A stretch of 64,000 bases of DNA, taken from Rubrobacter taiwanensis (GTDB taxonomy: Bacteria; Actinomycetota; Rubrobacteria; Rubrobacterales; Rubrobacteraceae). Under the pieces are notes generated by a model. That model was not told the origin of the DNA. It saw nothing but the letters and a program-made list of their open reading frames with translations, and did no database searches. The position numbers were made by a program, and so were the translations under genes. Of the stretch, positions 1 through 9,179 are shown one piece after another. The stretch lies in assembly GCF_004337705.1 (NCBI RefSeq), contig NZ_SKBU01000012.1, positions 1 to 64,000 of the forward strand, read 5' to 3'. Each line of letters starts with the position of its first letter. Position 1 is the first letter of the stretch.

Positions 1-88
1 GATAGCTATGGACGAGGGGTTGAACTTCGCCATAAGGGAGGGTGGCCGGACGGTTGGTGCCGGTGTGGTCACCCAGATCATAGAGTAG
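1..88 (+). CDS. tuf: Elongation factor Tu, 3' end (partial)
   Basis: The first 88 bases read in frame from position 2 as the last 28 codons of EF-Tu and end at TAG (86-88). The visible tail contains [20 protein letters not shown], the standard C-terminus of EF-Tu domain III. EF-Tu delivers aminoacyl-tRNA to the ribosome as a GTP complex. Its place directly before rpsJ matches the usual str-to-S10 order (rpsL-rpsG-fusA-tuf). The N-terminal and GTPase domains lie outside the window. Confidence 0.95.
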   Translation, partial: IAMDEGLNFAIREGGRTVGAGVVTQIIE

Positions 89-98
89 GAGAGCCGGG

Positions 99-410
99 AT
101 GGCCGTCTCAAAGATAAGGATCAAGCTCAAAGCCTATGACCACGAGGTCATAGACAAGACGGCTAAGTCCATAGTCGAGACCGCGGAGAGGACCGGGGCC
201 TTCGTCTTCGGCCCCGTTCCTCTGCCGACGAAGCGCAGCGTGTACACCGTGATCCGCTCCCCCTTCAAGGACAAGGACTCGCGGGAGCACTTCCAGCTCA
301 AGACGCACAAGCGGCTGATAGACATCCAGCAGCCGACGCCGAAGACGGTGGACTCGCTGCAGCGGCTGGACTTGCCGGCCGGAGTGAGCATCGAGATAAA
401 GGCGACTTAG
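99..410 (+). CDS. rpsJ: 30S ribosomal protein S10
   Basis: This 103-aa protein has the normal S10 length. It carries the family signature running from [20 protein letters not shown] to HKRLIDI. S10 sits in the head of the small subunit and, as NusE, also joins antitermination complexes with NusB. It starts at ATG 11 nt after tuf, behind the SD-like run AGGAGAG at 88-94. It is the first gene of the S10 block, and no separate promoter is visible, so read-through from tuf is likely. Confidence 0.97.
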   Translation: MAVSKIRIKLKAYDHEVIDKTAKSIVETAERTGAFVFGPVPLPTKRSVYTVIRSPFKDKDSREHFQLKTHKRLIDIQQPTPKTVDSLQRLDLPAGVSIEIKAT

Positions 411-414
411 AGTT

Positions 415-1032
415 ATGGCGGTAGCACTGGTAGGACGCAAGAAGCACATGACCCAGGTCTTCGAGGAGGACGGGACGGTCGTGGGTGTCACGGTCCTCGA
501 GGTGGAGCCGAACGTCATCACGGCGGTCCGCACCGAGGAGGCCGACGGCTACGAGGCCGTGCAGGTCGGCTTCGGGCAGGTGGACTCAAGGAAGGTGAAC
601 AGGCCCCAGGCCGGCATCTTCGCCCGGCTGGGCGTGCCGCCGCGGCGGCATCTGCGCGAGCTGCGGGGCGTCTCGGGCGAGGTGGGCGAGACGCTGACCG
701 TCGAGGCGTTCGCGCCCGGAGACCGGGTGCACGTCACGGGGACCTCCAAGGGCCGGGGGTTTCAGGGTACGGTCAAGCGCCATGGCTTCGGCCGCGGTCC
801 CGTCACCCACGGTTCGCACAACGTTCGCCAGCCGGGCTCCATCGGCCAGTCGGCCGATCCTTCACGGGTCTTCCCGGGGCGGAAGATGCCCGGCCACATG
901 GGCAGCGAGACCGTTACGGTCCGGAATCTGCGCGTGGTCGCGGTGGACCCGGAGAAGGGCGAGATCCTGGTCGAGGGCGGCGTACCCGGGGCCCGCAACG
1001 GCCTGGTGACCATCCGGAAGGCGGGTGAGTAG
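415..1032 (+). CDS. rplC: 50S ribosomal protein L3
   Basis: This 205-aa L3 opens with [18 protein letters not shown]. In the middle it has the [17 protein letters not shown] loop that reaches toward the peptidyl-transferase centre, followed by [22 protein letters not shown]3 is an early assembly protein of the large subunit. ATG follows the rpsJ stop by 4 nt and the Shine-Dalgarno is weak, so translational coupling to rpsJ is likely. Confidence 0.97.
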   Translation: MAVALVGRKKHMTQVFEEDGTVVGVTVLEVEPNVITAVRTEEADGYEAVQVGFGQVDSRKVNRPQAGIFARLGVPPRRHLRELRGVSGEVGETLTVEAFAPGDRVHVTGTSKGRGFQGTVKRHGFGRGPVTHGSHNVRQPGSIGQSADPSRVFPGRKMPGHMGSETVTVRNLRVVAVDPEKGEILVEGGVPGARNGLVTIRKAGE

Positions 1033-1033
1033 C

Positions 1034-1672
1034 ATGGCGCAGGCACAGGTGCTCGACGCGCGCAACGGTCAGAAGTCCACGCTGGAGCTCGAAGGGCGGC
1101 TGTTCGAGACCGAGCCGAAGGAGCACGTGATACACCGGGCCGTGGTGGTCGAGCTCGACCGGCGGCGGCGCTGGACCGCCTCGACGAAGGGCCGCAGCCA
1201 GGTCGCCGGGTCGGGGGCGAAGCTCTACCGCCAGAAGGGGACCGGACGGGCCCGGGCGGGCGACATAAAGTCGCCGATCCGGGTCGGCGGAGGGACTTGG
1301 GGCGGGCCGCGCCCCAAGCACGCCCGCTACGGCAAGAAGATCAACAAGAAGGAGGCCCGGGCGGCGTTCTACGGGGCGCTCTCGGCCAAGGCCCGGGACG
1401 GCGAGATCTTCGTCCTCGATTCGCTGCGGTTCGAGGAGCCCTCCACCAAGGCGGCGAAGAGGATTCTGGAGCAGCTGGAGGTGCGGGGGCCGGTACTGCT
1501 GGTCGTCACCGACGAGGATCAGAACGCCGCGCTGTCGTTCCGGAATCTGCCGGAGGTCACGATCGTAGGGCCGAACGGCTACGGGGTCTACGAGCTGCTG
1601 ACGCACCGGGAAGTGGTCTTCTCGCGCGCGGCCTATCAGGCGCTCGTGCGGCGGAACGAGGGGGTGAGCTGA
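1034..1672 (+). CDS. rplD: 50S ribosomal protein L4
   Basis: L4 of 212 aa, bearing the typical internal signature [15 protein letters not shown] and [20 protein letters not shown], the extended loop lining the exit tunnel. An in-frame GTG at 1025 would overlap rplC and add three residues. The ATG at 1034 is preferred because it begins MAQAQVLDA, 1 nt after the rplC stop. L4 in E. coli also represses its own operon. Whether it does so here cannot be told. Confidence 0.95.
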   Translation: MAQAQVLDARNGQKSTLELEGRLFETEPKEHVIHRAVVVELDRRRRWTASTKGRSQVAGSGAKLYRQKGTGRARAGDIKSPIRVGGGTWGGPRPKHARYGKKINKKEARAAFYGALSAKARDGEIFVLDSLRFEEPSTKAAKRILEQLEVRGPVLLVVTDEDQNAALSFRNLPEVTIVGPNGYGVYELLTHREVVFSRAAYQALVRRNEGVS

Positions 1673-1677
1673 GGGCG

Positions 1678-1965
1678 ATGGATCCGCATCAGGTGATCAT
1701 AAGGCCGGTCATCTCCGAGAAGAGCTATAATCTGATCGAGTCCGAAGGCCAGTACACCTTCCAGGTAGATCCCAGGGCCAACAAGAATCAGATCAAGCGT
1801 GCCGTGGAGCAGGCTTTCGACGTGAAGGTGGTCAAGGTCAACACGGTGAACGTGAAGAGCAAGCCCAAGCGGCAGGGCTTCACCCGGGGTCGGACCTCCA
1901 GCTGGAAGAAGGCTCTGGTGCAGCTCGCCGAGGGCGACAGGATAGAGTTCTTCGAGGGAGTCTAG
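1678..1965 (+). CDS. rplW: 50S ribosomal protein L23
   Basis: A 95-aa L23 starting at ATG 1678 ([19 protein letters not shown]), 5 nt after rplD. A much longer open frame runs upstream inside rplD, but it is only the shadow frame of that gene. L23 sits at the polypeptide exit and is the docking site for trigger factor and SRP. The C-terminal half has the expected basic loop [20 protein letters not shown] and then the family pattern ending in DRIEFFEG. Confidence 0.95.
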   Translation: MDPHQVIIRPVISEKSYNLIESEGQYTFQVDPRANKNQIKRAVEQAFDVKVVKVNTVNVKSKPKRQGFTRGRTSSWKKALVQLAEGDRIEFFEGV

Positions 1966-1978
1966 AAGGAGTCTGAGG

Positions 1979-2815
1979 ATGCCGGCGATACGCTACAAGC
2001 CGACGAGCCCGGGGCGGAGGAACTCCTCCGTGCTAACGCGCGACTCGGTGACGAAGAACAAGCCGGAGAAGAGCCTGCTGGCCAAGCTCCACAAGACCGG
2101 TGGGCGCAACCACCACGGCAGGATCACAACCCGGCACATCGGCGGCGGGCACAAGCGCCGCTACAGGATAATAGACTTCAAGCGCGACAAGGACGGGGTG
2201 CCGGCCACGGTCGCGGGCATAGAGTACGACCCGAACCGCTCGGCGAACATCGCGCTGTTGCACTACCACGACGGTGAGAAGCGCTACATCCTGGCTCCGC
2301 GCAACCTGACGGTGGGCTCCATCGTCGAGAGCGGGCCGGACGTCGAGGTGAGCGTGGGCAACGCGCTGCCGCTCAACCGGATCCCGGTCGGCACGGTGGT
2401 GCACGCCGTGGAGCTGGAACCGGGCCGGGGGGCGCAGCTCGCCCGCAGCGCCGGGACCAGCGCGCGCATCCTCGCCCGTGAGGGCGCTCTGGTCACGCTG
2501 CGGCTGCCGAGCGGCGAGCGGCGCCGGGTGCGCGGCGAGTGCCGGGCCACCGTGGGTGTCGTGGGCAATCAGTCGCACCAGAACGTGCGGTGGGGCAAGG
2601 CCGGGCGCAAGCGGCATCTCGGCGTGAGGCCCACGGTGCGCGGTACGGTGATGAACCCGGTCGATCACCCGCACGGCGGCGGCGAGGGCAAGAGCACGCC
2701 GGGCCGGCCGCCGGTCACGCCGTGGGGCAAGATCACGCAGGGGCAGCCCACCCGCAAGAAGAAGCGCTCGGACGCCATGATCGTCCAGCGGCGCAGGAAG
2801 GGAAGGAGGCGCTAA
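1979..2815 (+). CDS. rplB: 50S ribosomal protein L2
   Basis: L2 of 278 aa, the normal length. It has the conserved N-terminal [20 protein letters not shown] segment and the C-terminal [21 protein letters not shown] loop, whose histidines (about residues 230 and 232) lie near the peptidyl-transferase centre. L2 is needed for subunit association. ATG follows an AAGGAG Shine-Dalgarno at 1967-1972, 13 nt after the rplW stop. Confidence 0.97.
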   Translation: MPAIRYKPTSPGRRNSSVLTRDSVTKNKPEKSLLAKLHKTGGRNHHGRITTRHIGGGHKRRYRIIDFKRDKDGVPATVAGIEYDPNRSANIALLHYHDGEKRYILAPRNLTVGSIVESGPDVEVSVGNALPLNRIPVGTVVHAVELEPGRGAQLARSAGTSARILAREGALVTLRLPSGERRRVRGECRATVGVVGNQSHQNVRWGKAGRKRHLGVRPTVRGTVMNPVDHPHGGGEGKSTPGRPPVTPWGKITQGQPTRKKKRSDAMIVQRRRKGRRR

Positions 2816-2816
2816 G

Positions 2817-3098
2817 GTGACCCGGTCTTCGAAGAAGGCGCCGTACGTCGAGGAGAAGCTTATGCAGCGCATCCTGCAGCTGAACGAGCGCAACGAGAAG
2901 CGCATCCTGAAGACCTGGAGCCGGGCCTCCGTGATCTACCCCGAGATGGTCGGCCACACCATCGCCGTCCACGACGGACGCAAGCACGTTCCCGTCTACA
3001 TAACCGAGAGCATGGTCGGCCACCGGCTCGGGGAGTTCGCGCCCACCCGAACCTTCCGCACGCACGTGAAGGCGGACAAGACGGCGAGGAGGCGGTAG
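2817..3098 (+). CDS. rpsS: 30S ribosomal protein S19
   Basis: S19 of 93 aa starting at GTG, 1 nt after the rplB TAA. Typical features are [13 protein letters not shown] near the N-terminus, [21 protein letters not shown] in the core and [13 protein letters not shown] toward the end. S19 binds the 16S head with S13 and touches the A-site finger of the large subunit. The tight spacing implies coupled translation with rplB. Confidence 0.96.
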   Translation: MTRSSKKAPYVEEKLMQRILQLNERNEKRILKTWSRASVIYPEMVGHTIAVHDGRKHVPVYITESMVGHRLGEFAPTRTFRTHVKADKTARRR

Positions 3099-3100
3099 CG

Positions 3101-3481
3101 GTGAAGGCGACGGCCAGATACGTGCGCATCTCTCCCCGCAAGGCCCGGCTGGTGGTGGACGAGATCCGGGGCAAGAGCTACCCGGAGGCCCGCTACACCC
3201 TGCAGTTCATCAACAAGCGGGCGGCAGCCCTGGTCGGGGACGTGCTCAAGAGCGCCGCGGCCAACGCGGAGAACAACGACGGGATGGACCCCGACGATCT
3301 GTACGTCAAGGCCGCCCGGGTGGACGAAGGCCCGACCATCAAGCGCTACCGCCCCCGGGCCATGGGGCGCGCGACCATGATCCGGAAGCGCACCAGCCAC
3401 ATCACCATCGAGCTCGGCGCCCGGGAAGGCGTGCCGGTCGGCGGCGCTGTAGACACGCCCGGAAGCGAGGAGGAGAGATAG
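3101..3481 (+). CDS. rplV: 50S ribosomal protein L22
   Basis: L22 of 126 aa beginning at GTG 3101. The N-terminal half has the family pattern ARYVRISPRKARLVVDEIRG. The C-terminal beta-hairpin, which lines the exit tunnel constriction, is RVDEGPTIKRYRPRAMGRAT. There is a short acidic and Gly/Val-rich tail (about residues 112-126) beyond the usual end. The gene lies 2 nt after rpsS and abuts rpsC. Confidence 0.96.
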   Translation: MKATARYVRISPRKARLVVDEIRGKSYPEARYTLQFINKRAAALVGDVLKSAAANAENNDGMDPDDLYVKAARVDEGPTIKRYRPRAMGRATMIRKRTSHITIELGAREGVPVGGAVDTPGSEEER

Positions 3482-4147
3482 ATGGGTCAGAAGATACATC
3501 CGGAGGGCTTCCGGCTCGGCGTTCGCCGCAGGGGCGAGAAGCTCGACTGGAAGAGCAGCTGGTATGCCAGCCGGGACTTCGCCGAGCAGCTCGGCGAGGA
3601 CATGAAGATCCGGGATCACATCGAGAGGAAGCTCCGCCGGGCCGGCATAGCCAGCATAAACATCCGCAAGGCCGCCGAGCAGGGTGAGATAGCGGTAGAC
3701 ATCCACACTGCCCGGCCGGGCATCGTCATCGGGAAGGGCGGCAGCGAGGTAGATGCGCTGCGCAGGGATCTGGAGAAGCTCACCGGCAAGAAGGTGCAGA
3801 TCAACGTGCGGGAGGTCTCCCGGCCCGAGCTGGACGCCAATCTGGTGGCCGAGTCCATTGCGGAGCAGCTTGAGGGGCGGGCGGCGTTCCGCCGGACGAT
3901 GAAGCGGGCGCTCACGAGCGCCATGCGCAGCGGGGCCGAGGGTGTACGCATCCGGTGTTCCGGCCGGCTGGGGGGCATCGAGATGAGCCGGGCGGAGACC
4001 ATCTCCGAGGGCCGGGTGCCGCTGCACACGCTGGACGCGAACATCCAGTACGGGTTCAAGGAAGCTAACACGCAGATGGGCCAGATCGGGGTAAAGGTCT
4101 GGATCAACCACGGTACGGCGGGTGAGGATGAGGAGGTGAGGCGCTAG
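3482..4147 (+). CDS. rpsC: 30S ribosomal protein S3
   Basis: S3 of 221 aa. It starts [24 protein letters not shown]-binding domain follows with the GxxG loop IGKGG at residues 83-87, and then the C-terminal domain with [16 protein letters not shown]3 forms part of the mRNA entry tunnel with S4 and S5. Its TAG stop shares its last base with the GTG start of rplP. Confidence 0.97.
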   Translation: MGQKIHPEGFRLGVRRRGEKLDWKSSWYASRDFAEQLGEDMKIRDHIERKLRRAGIASINIRKAAEQGEIAVDIHTARPGIVIGKGGSEVDALRRDLEKLTGKKVQINVREVSRPELDANLVAESIAEQLEGRAAFRRTMKRALTSAMRSGAEGVRIRCSGRLGGIEMSRAETISEGRVPLHTLDANIQYGFKEANTQMGQIGVKVWINHGTAGEDEEVRR

Positions 4148-4566
4148 TGCTGGTGCCCAAGAAGCTCAAGTACCGCAAGCCCCAGCGGGGCCGCATGAAG
4201 GGCAGGGCCAAGGGCGGCACCGAGGTCATGTTCGGGGATTACGGGCTGCAGGCGCTGGAGCCCGCCTGGATCACCAACCGTCAGATAGAGGCCGCCCGAA
4301 TCGCCATGACGCGCAAGATCCGGCGCGGCGGGAAGGTCTGGATCAACATCTTCCCGCACAAGCCGGTGACCAAGAAGCCGGCCGAGACCCGGATGGGCAG
4401 CGGCAAGGGCAGCCCGGAGTACTACGTTGCGGTGGTCAAGCCGGGACGGGTCATGTTCGAGATGAGCGGCGTGAACGAGGATCTCGCCCGGGAGGCGATG
4501 GAGCTCGCTGCTCAGAAGCTGCCCATCAAGACGCGGTTTTTGGTCCGGGGAGGTAGCCAGTCGTGA
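4147..4566 (+). CDS. rplP: 50S ribosomal protein L16
   Basis: L16 of 139 aa starting at GTG, overlapping the rpsC stop by one base (TAGTG). Family marks include [19 protein letters not shown] at the start, then [20 protein letters not shown] and [20 protein letters not shown]16 organises the A-site region of the large subunit and is one of the last proteins to assemble. Confidence 0.97.
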   Translation: MLVPKKLKYRKPQRGRMKGRAKGGTEVMFGDYGLQALEPAWITNRQIEAARIAMTRKIRRGGKVWINIFPHKPVTKKPAETRMGSGKGSPEYYVAVVKPGRVMFEMSGVNEDLAREAMELAAQKLPIKTRFLVRGGSQS

Positions 4567-4757
4567 AGGCGTCCGAGATACGAGAGCTGGACGTGGAGGA
4601 GCTGGAGCGGCGCATCGCCGACACGCGGCGGGAGCTCTTCAACCTCCGGTTCCAGCACGCGACGGGCCAGCTGGAGAACACGGGGCAGTTGAGGGAGGTT
4701 CGGAAGAACATCGCCCGGCTCCTCACGGCACTGAACCAGAAGAAGCGGGAGAGTTAG
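4563..4757 (+). CDS. rpmC: 50S ribosomal protein L29
   Basis: L29 of 64 aa, a two-helix protein beginning [18 protein letters not shown] and containing the signature [20 protein letters not shown]. It lies next to L23 at the tunnel exit. GTG overlaps the rplP stop by 4 nt (GTGA), a coupling pattern seen repeatedly in this window. Confidence 0.96.
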   Translation: MKASEIRELDVEELERRIADTRRELFNLRFQHATGQLENTGQLREVRKNIARLLTALNQKKRES

Positions 4758-4761
4758 CATA

Positions 4762-5118
4762 GTGACGGAGAATCAGGAGAATCAGGGCGTACCCGTGGAG
4801 GAGGGTGCGGAGGCCGCGTCTCCGCGTCTGGACCGGGACGAGGGGCAGGTGCAGAGCCCCCACACCGGCCGCGGCAGCCGCAAGGAGCGCGTGGGGGTCG
4901 TGGTCTCCGACGCGATGGACAAGACGATCACCGTCAAGGTCGAGCGGCTCGTGCGCCATCCCAAGTACAAGAAGCGCATCCGGCGCTCCAGCAAGTTCCT
5001 GGCGCACGACGAGCGCAACGAGGCGCGGGTTGGCGACACGGTGCGCATCGTGGAGACCCGGCCGCTGTCGGCGCGCAAGCGGTGGCGGCTCGCCAGGATA
5101 GTAACGAGGGCTGAGTGA
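4762..5118 (+). CDS. rpsQ: 30S ribosomal protein S17 with N-terminal extension
   Basis: The protein has 118 aa, whereas S17 is usually 80-90 aa. The core starts near residue 41 ([20 protein letters not shown]) and holds the OB-fold pattern through [15 protein letters not shown]. Residues 1-40 form an acidic Gln/Glu-rich extension. S17 binds helices 7 and 11 of 16S rRNA. The start at GTG 4762 follows rpmC by 4 nt. A shorter product cannot be excluded, but no strong internal start is obvious before residue 45. Confidence 0.93.
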   Translation: MTENQENQGVPVEEGAEAASPRLDRDEGQVQSPHTGRGSRKERVGVVVSDAMDKTITVKVERLVRHPKYKKRIRRSSKFLAHDERNEARVGDTVRIVETRPLSARKRWRLARIVTRAE

Positions 5119-5119
5119 G

Positions 5120-5488
5120 ATGATCCAGAACGAGACGAGACTCAAGGTGGCGGACAACTCCGGCGCTCGGGAGCTCTTATGCATCCGCGTTCTCGGCGGC
5201 AGCAACCGCCGCAGTGCGGGCGTGGGCGATGTGATCGTGGCCTCGGTCAAGGAGGCGACGCCCGGGGGTTCGGTCCAGAAGGGCAGTGTCGTGCGGGCCG
5301 TGGTCGTGCGCACCAAGAAGGAGACCCGGCGACCCGACGGCTCGTACATCCGGTTTTCGGAGAACGCGGGCGTGCTCATAAATCAGGAGGGGCTGCCGCG
5401 GGGGACGCGCATCTTCGGGCCCGTGGCGCGGGAGCTGCGCGACAAGGGGTACACGCGGATAATCTCGCTGGCTCCGGAGGTGTTGTAA
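5120..5488 (+). CDS. rplN: 50S ribosomal protein L14
   Basis: L14 of 122 aa, the exact usual length. Its start [18 protein letters not shown] and the later [19 protein letters not shown] and [20 protein letters not shown] are diagnostic. L14 forms part of inter-subunit bridges and is the binding site of the silencing factor RsfS. ATG is one base after the rpsQ stop. In many genomes this gene opens the spc operon, but here there is no gap for a promoter. Confidence 0.97.
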   Translation: MIQNETRLKVADNSGARELLCIRVLGGSNRRSAGVGDVIVASVKEATPGGSVQKGSVVRAVVVRTKKETRRPDGSYIRFSENAGVLINQEGLPRGTRIFGPVARELRDKGYTRIISLAPEVL

Positions 5489-5492
5489 GGAT

Positions 5493-5804
5493 ATGGGATT
5501 CAAGATCAAGCGCGGCGATACCGTGGTGGTGATCACCGGCAGGGAGAAGGGCAAGCGCGGCGAGGTCGAGCGCGTGCTGCCGAAGGAGAACCGGGTGGTG
5601 GTCAAGGGCGTGAACGTCCGCACCCGGCACGCGCAGCCGAGCCAGAAGAATCCGGACGGGCTCTACACCTTCGAGGCTCCGATACACATCTCGAACGTGA
5701 GGCTCGTGGACCCGCACACCGGGGAGCCGACGAAGGTCACGTACCGGTTCACGGAGGCCGGGGAGAAGATCCGGATCAGCAAGAGCTCCGGGAGGGAGAT
5801 CTAG
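5493..5804 (+). CDS. rplX: 50S ribosomal protein L24
   Basis: L24 of 103 aa with the N-terminal KOW motif ([20 protein letters not shown], residues 4-23), then [16 protein letters not shown]. It is an assembly-initiator protein bound near the tunnel exit. ATG follows an AAGGAT run, 4 nt after rplN. Confidence 0.96.
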   Translation: MGFKIKRGDTVVVITGREKGKRGEVERVLPKENRVVVKGVNVRTRHAQPSQKNPDGLYTFEAPIHISNVRLVDPHTGEPTKVTYRFTEAGEKIRISKSSGREI

Positions 5805-5805
5805 C

Positions 5806-6348
5806 ATGGCCGCCAGGTTGAGAGAGCTCTACCGGTCGGAGGTGGCTCCGGCACTGAGGGAGCGGTTCGGCTACGAGAACGTGCATCAGATACCGAAGCT
5901 GGAGAAGATCGTTGTCAACATGGGCGTCGGCGAGGCGGCGCAGAACGGCCGGGCGCTCGAGGGAGCGATGAACGATCTGGCGAAGATCACGGGCCAGAAG
6001 CCCCAGCTCCGGCGGGCGCGCAAGAGCGTTGCCGGGTTCAAGATCCGGGAGGGGATGCCGGTAGGCGCCCGCGTCACGCTGCGGGGCGAGCGCATGTGGG
6101 AGTTTCTGGACCGTCTGATCTCGATCGCGCTGCCGCGGGTGCGCGACTTCCGGGGTTTGAACCCGGCCTCCTTCGACGGCCGGGGCAACTACGCCCTGGG
6201 GCTGCGCGAGCAGCTGATCTTCCCGGAGATCAGCTACGACGAGGTGGACAGCATCCGCGGCATGGACGTGTCGGTCGTGACCACGGCCGAGAGCGACGAG
6301 GAGGCGCGGGAGCTGCTCGCGCTGCTGGGCATGCCGTTCCGGCGCTAG
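5806..6348 (+). CDS. rplE: 50S ribosomal protein L5
   Basis: L5 of 180 aa with [16 protein letters not shown] in the N-terminal part, [19 protein letters not shown] in the middle and [17 protein letters not shown] near the C-terminus. L5 binds 5S rRNA together with L18 and contacts the P-site tRNA. ATG begins one base after the rplX stop. Confidence 0.97.
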   Translation: MAARLRELYRSEVAPALRERFGYENVHQIPKLEKIVVNMGVGEAAQNGRALEGAMNDLAKITGQKPQLRRARKSVAGFKIREGMPVGARVTLRGERMWEFLDRLISIALPRVRDFRGLNPASFDGRGNYALGLREQLIFPEISYDEVDSIRGMDVSVVTTAESDEEARELLALLGMPFRR

Positions 6349-6360
6349 GAGGAGGAAGCT

Positions 6361-6546
6361 TTGCCGAGAAAAGCGCTGATAGTCAAGCAGAGGAAGAGGC
6401 AGAAGTACTCCACGCGGGAGTACAACCGGTGCCAGCGGTGCGGCCGGGCTCACGGGTACTTCCGCAAGTTTGGTCTGTGCCGGATCTGCCTGAGGGAGCT
6501 GGCTCACGAGGGCAAGATTCCCGGCGTGACGAAGGCTAGCTGGTAG
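6361..6546 (+). CDS. rpsN: 30S ribosomal protein S14, zinc-binding type
   Basis: A short S14 (61 aa) starting at TTG behind the SD GGAGGA (6348-6353). It holds four cysteines as CQRCGR and CRICL, about residues 24, 27, 40 and 43, so it is the zinc-ribbon form (C+). Bacteria with a C+ S14 often carry a zinc-free paralogue elsewhere under Zur control. None is in this window. S14 joins the 30S head with S19. Confidence 0.96.
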   Translation: MPRKALIVKQRKRQKYSTREYNRCQRCGRAHGYFRKFGLCRICLRELAHEGKIPGVTKASW

Positions 6547-6558
6547 GTGTAAGAGAAG

Positions 6559-6960
6559 ATGTCTTCTGTGAACGATCCCATAGCGGATATGCTGACCCGC
6601 ATCCGGAATGCGGGCATGGCCCGCCACGAGACGGTGAGGGTGCCGGCCTCGAACATGAAGCGGGAGCTGGCGCGCATCCTCAAGCGGGAGGGTTACATCG
6701 CCGACTACGAGGAGCGGGGCAACGGCGCTCGCCGCGACCTGATAATCCATCTGAAGTACGGGCCGGATGGCGAGCGGGTCATCTCCGGGCTCAGGCGGCT
6801 GAGCCGCCCGGGCCGGCGGGTGTACCGCAAACAGGCGGACATCCCGCGGGTGCTGGACGGGCTCGGGATCGCCATCCTCTCGACCTCCAGAGGCGTGATG
6901 ACCGACCATGAGGCCCGGCGCGCCGGTATAGGTGGCGAGGTCCTCTGCTACGTCTGGTAA
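6559..6960 (+). CDS. rpsH: 30S ribosomal protein S8
   Basis: S8 of 133 aa, beginning with [15 protein letters not shown] and ending with the invariant pattern [20 protein letters not shown] followed by VLCYVW. In E. coli S8 binds its own mRNA at rplE to repress the spc operon. No equivalent site was searched for here. The gene follows rpsN by 12 nt. Confidence 0.97.
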   Translation: MSSVNDPIADMLTRIRNAGMARHETVRVPASNMKRELARILKREGYIADYEERGNGARRDLIIHLKYGPDGERVISGLRRLSRPGRRVYRKQADIPRVLDGLGIAILSTSRGVMTDHEARRAGIGGEVLCYVW

Positions 6961-6970
6961 GGAGAGGGAG

Positions 6971-7504
6971 ATGTCAAGGATAGGGAAGGCTCCGGTAGAG
7001 CTGCCGAGCGGGGTCTCGGTGGATATCTCCGGGCGGCGCATAAAGGTGACGGGGCCGAAGGGAGAGCTGGAGGTGCCTGTCGGCGAGGGCGTCACGGTCC
7101 GGCAGGAGGACGGCGCTCTGATCTGCGAGCGGGCTTCGGACTCCCCGAAGCACCGGGCGATGCACGGCCTGACCCGTTCGCTGCTCTACAACGCGGTTAG
7201 GGGCGTCACGGACGGGTTCTCAAAGACCCTCCAGATACAGGGCGTCGGATACCGGGCTCAGATGCGCGGCGGCAACATCGAGTTTCAGGTCGGCTACTCG
7301 CACCCGGTGGTGGTCGAGCCGCAGGAGGGCGTGGAGTTCGAGCTGCCGAACCCCACGACCGTCGTCGTCAGGGGCATAGACAAGCAGCGCGTCGGGCAGG
7401 TGGCGGCCGAGATCCGTGCCATCCGTCCCCCCGAGCCCTACAAGGGCAAGGGCATCCGCTACGAGGGCGAGCAGGTGCGGCGCAAGGTCGGCAAGGCAGG
7501 GTAG
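6971..7504 (+). CDS. rplF: 50S ribosomal protein L6
   Basis: L6 of 177 aa from ATG 6971 (MSRIGKAPVELPSGV), directly behind the SD GGAGAGGGAG (6961-6970). An upstream in-frame start inside rpsH is ignored. Two homologous L6 domains are visible, the second ending in the signature PPEPYKGKGIRYEGEQVRRK. L6 lies near the sarcin-ricin loop and the elongation-factor site. Confidence 0.96.
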   Translation: MSRIGKAPVELPSGVSVDISGRRIKVTGPKGELEVPVGEGVTVRQEDGALICERASDSPKHRAMHGLTRSLLYNAVRGVTDGFSKTLQIQGVGYRAQMRGGNIEFQVGYSHPVVVEPQEGVEFELPNPTTVVVRGIDKQRVGQVAAEIRAIRPPEPYKGKGIRYEGEQVRRKVGKAG

Positions 7505-7519
7505 CGGGAGGTTTTCCAG

Positions 7520-7876
7520 ATGCCAACGGCGGTTGAGAAGAAGCGGGCGCACCGGGCCAGGCGCCGGGCGCGCGTCCGGCGGCGGATCTTCGGCACGCCG
7601 GAGCGGCCCCGGATCTCGGTGTTCCGCTCCAACAGGTACACCTACGCGCAGCTCATAGACGACATCGCCGGCCACACGCTGGCCGCGGTGGACACCCGGC
7701 GGGTGGCCGGCGCCGAGAGCCCGACCGATGCCGCCTACAAGGCCGGGGAGCTGCTGGCGAAGAAGGCGGCCGAGGTCGGGATAGAGCGGGCCGTCTTCGA
7801 CCGGGGCGGGTATAAGTATCACGGCCGGGTCAGGGCCCTGGCCGAGGGTGCGCGTTCCGGCGGGCTGAAGTTCTAG
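7520..7876 (+). CDS. rplR: 50S ribosomal protein L18
   Basis: L18 of 118 aa with basic N-terminus and the core [20 protein letters not shown]. The C-terminal motif [20 protein letters not shown] is typical. It binds 5S rRNA with L5. ATG follows GGGAGG (7505-7510). Confidence 0.96.
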   Translation: MPTAVEKKRAHRARRRARVRRRIFGTPERPRISVFRSNRYTYAQLIDDIAGHTLAAVDTRRVAGAESPTDAAYKAGELLAKKAAEVGIERAVFDRGGYKYHGRVRALAEGARSGGLKF

Positions 7877-7902
7877 AGAAGGTTCTCGCGAGGGAGGAGA
7901 TC

Positions 7903-8535
7903 TTGGACGGACCCAGAACAGGTCAGAGCAGGGGGCACGGCCCCTCCGGCAGCAGCCGCGGTGGGGGTATGGACGCCCGCGGCGGCGGCCGGGGCGGGGG
8001 CGGCACTACGCGGGAGCGGGACGCCCGCGGCCCCCGGCCGCGCGAGCGCGGACAGCGTGATGGCGGCTCCGAGCTGCAGGACCGGGTCGTGGAGATCCGG
8101 CGCGTGGCCAAGGTCGTGAAGGGCGGGCGCCGGTTCAACTTCTCGGCGCTGGTCGTCGTCGGTGACGGCAACGGCCGCGTCGGTGTGGCGCTCGGCAAGG
8201 CCAATACCGTCCCCGCCGCGATAGCTAAGGGGCAGGAGAAGGCCAAGGCGAACATGTTCGACGTGCCGCTGCGGGGCACGACCATCCCGCACGAGGTGCT
8301 GGGCGAGTTCGAGAGCTCGTCGGTGGTGCTGAAGCCGGCCTCCGAGGGTACGGGGGTCATTGCGGGCGGCGGCGTCCGCGCCGTGCTGGAGCTGGCCGGC
8401 ATCAAGGACGTGCTCACCAAGTCCCTCGGGTCGAACACGCCGGTCAATCTGGTACGGGCGACGGAGCGGGGGCTGCGGCAGCTCCGCTCCAAGGCGGCCA
8501 TCGAGCGGGCCCGGGGGGTGAAGATCACGCTATGA
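7903..8535 (+). CDS. rpsE: 30S ribosomal protein S5 with an RG-rich N-terminal extension
   Basis: The protein has 210 aa. The S5 core begins near residue 58 ([20 protein letters not shown]) and includes [18 protein letters not shown] and a C-terminal [11 protein letters not shown] segment. Residues 1-56 are a Gly/Arg-rich low-complexity tail with repeated RGGG and RER units. Typical bacterial S5 has about 10-20 residues before this point. S5 helps maintain decoding accuracy. The TTG at 7903 follows GGGAGGAG. Later starts would lose the tail but are less well placed relative to an SD. Confidence 0.93.
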   Translation: MDGPRTGQSRGHGPSGSSRGGGMDARGGGRGGGGTTRERDARGPRPRERGQRDGGSELQDRVVEIRRVAKVVKGGRRFNFSALVVVGDGNGRVGVALGKANTVPAAIAKGQEKAKANMFDVPLRGTTIPHEVLGEFESSSVVLKPASEGTGVIAGGGVRAVLELAGIKDVLTKSLGSNTPVNLVRATERGLRQLRSKAAIERARGVKITL

Positions 8536-8714
8536 GCCAGATCAGGGTGACGCAAACGAAAAGCGTGATAGGCTCCAAGGAGAAGCACAAGCGGACCGTG
8601 CGGGCTCTGGGGCTCAAGCGCATCCGGGACTCGCGCGTGCATGAGGACACGCCCCAGATCCGGGGGATGATCCGGAAGGTCTCCCATCTGGTGAGCGTAG
8701 AGGAGGTGAAGTAG
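8532..8714 (+). CDS. rpmD: 50S ribosomal protein L30
   Basis: L30 of 60 aa, with [20 protein letters not shown] and LGLKRI in the first half, the normal single-domain bacterial form. ATG overlaps the rpsE stop by four bases (ATGA). L30 binds 23S domain II near 5S rRNA. Confidence 0.96.
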   Translation: MSQIRVTQTKSVIGSKEKHKRTVRALGLKRIRDSRVHEDTPQIRGMIRKVSHLVSVEEVK

Positions 8715-8715
8715 C

Positions 8716-9177
8716 GTGCGGCTGAACGAGCTCTCGCCGGCTCCGGGCTCCCGCAGGGAGCGCAAGCGCGTGGGCCGGGGCTCGGGCTCCGGATACGGCA
8801 AGACGGCCGGCCGGGGGACGAAGGGTTACAAGAGCCGCTCGGGCGGTCAGGTGGATCCCACCTACGAGGGCGGCCAGCTCCCGCTGCAGCGCAGGCTGCC
8901 CCGCTTGAAGGGAGTGGCTCGCGGGAGGCACAAGCCGACCCACCCGACGGTCTACCAGCCGGTGAACCTGAGCCGGCTGGAGGAGATCGGCAAGGACGAG
9001 ATCGGCGTTGAGGATCTGCGGGAGGCCGGGATCATCCGCAAACGGGAGACCCCGGTCAAGATTCTCGGTGACGGGGAGGTGAGCCGGGCGCTCAAGGTGC
9101 GGGCGCACGCCTTCTCCAGGACGGCGCGGGAGAAGATCGAGGCCGCCGGGGGCACGGCCGAGGTTCTGGAGCGGTAG
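8716..9177 (+). CDS. rplO: 50S ribosomal protein L15
   Basis: L15 of 153 aa from GTG, one base after rpmD. It has the usual glycine-rich N-terminus (RVGRGSGSGYGKTAGRGTKG) and GGQLPLQRRLPRLKG. It is a late assembly protein of the large subunit. Confidence 0.96.
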   Translation: MRLNELSPAPGSRRERKRVGRGSGSGYGKTAGRGTKGYKSRSGGQVDPTYEGGQLPLQRRLPRLKGVARGRHKPTHPTVYQPVNLSRLEEIGKDEIGVEDLREAGIIRKRETPVKILGDGEVSRALKVRAHAFSRTAREKIEAAGGTAEVLER

Positions 9178-9179
9178 AG

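Noticed and set aside
914-1606. Long minus-strand open frames across the ribosomal operon (also 2033-2905, 5776-7095, 12059-14041)
   Set aside because: They are antisense shadows of strongly conserved ribosomal genes. High GC suppresses stop codons, the proteins are low-complexity and match no family.
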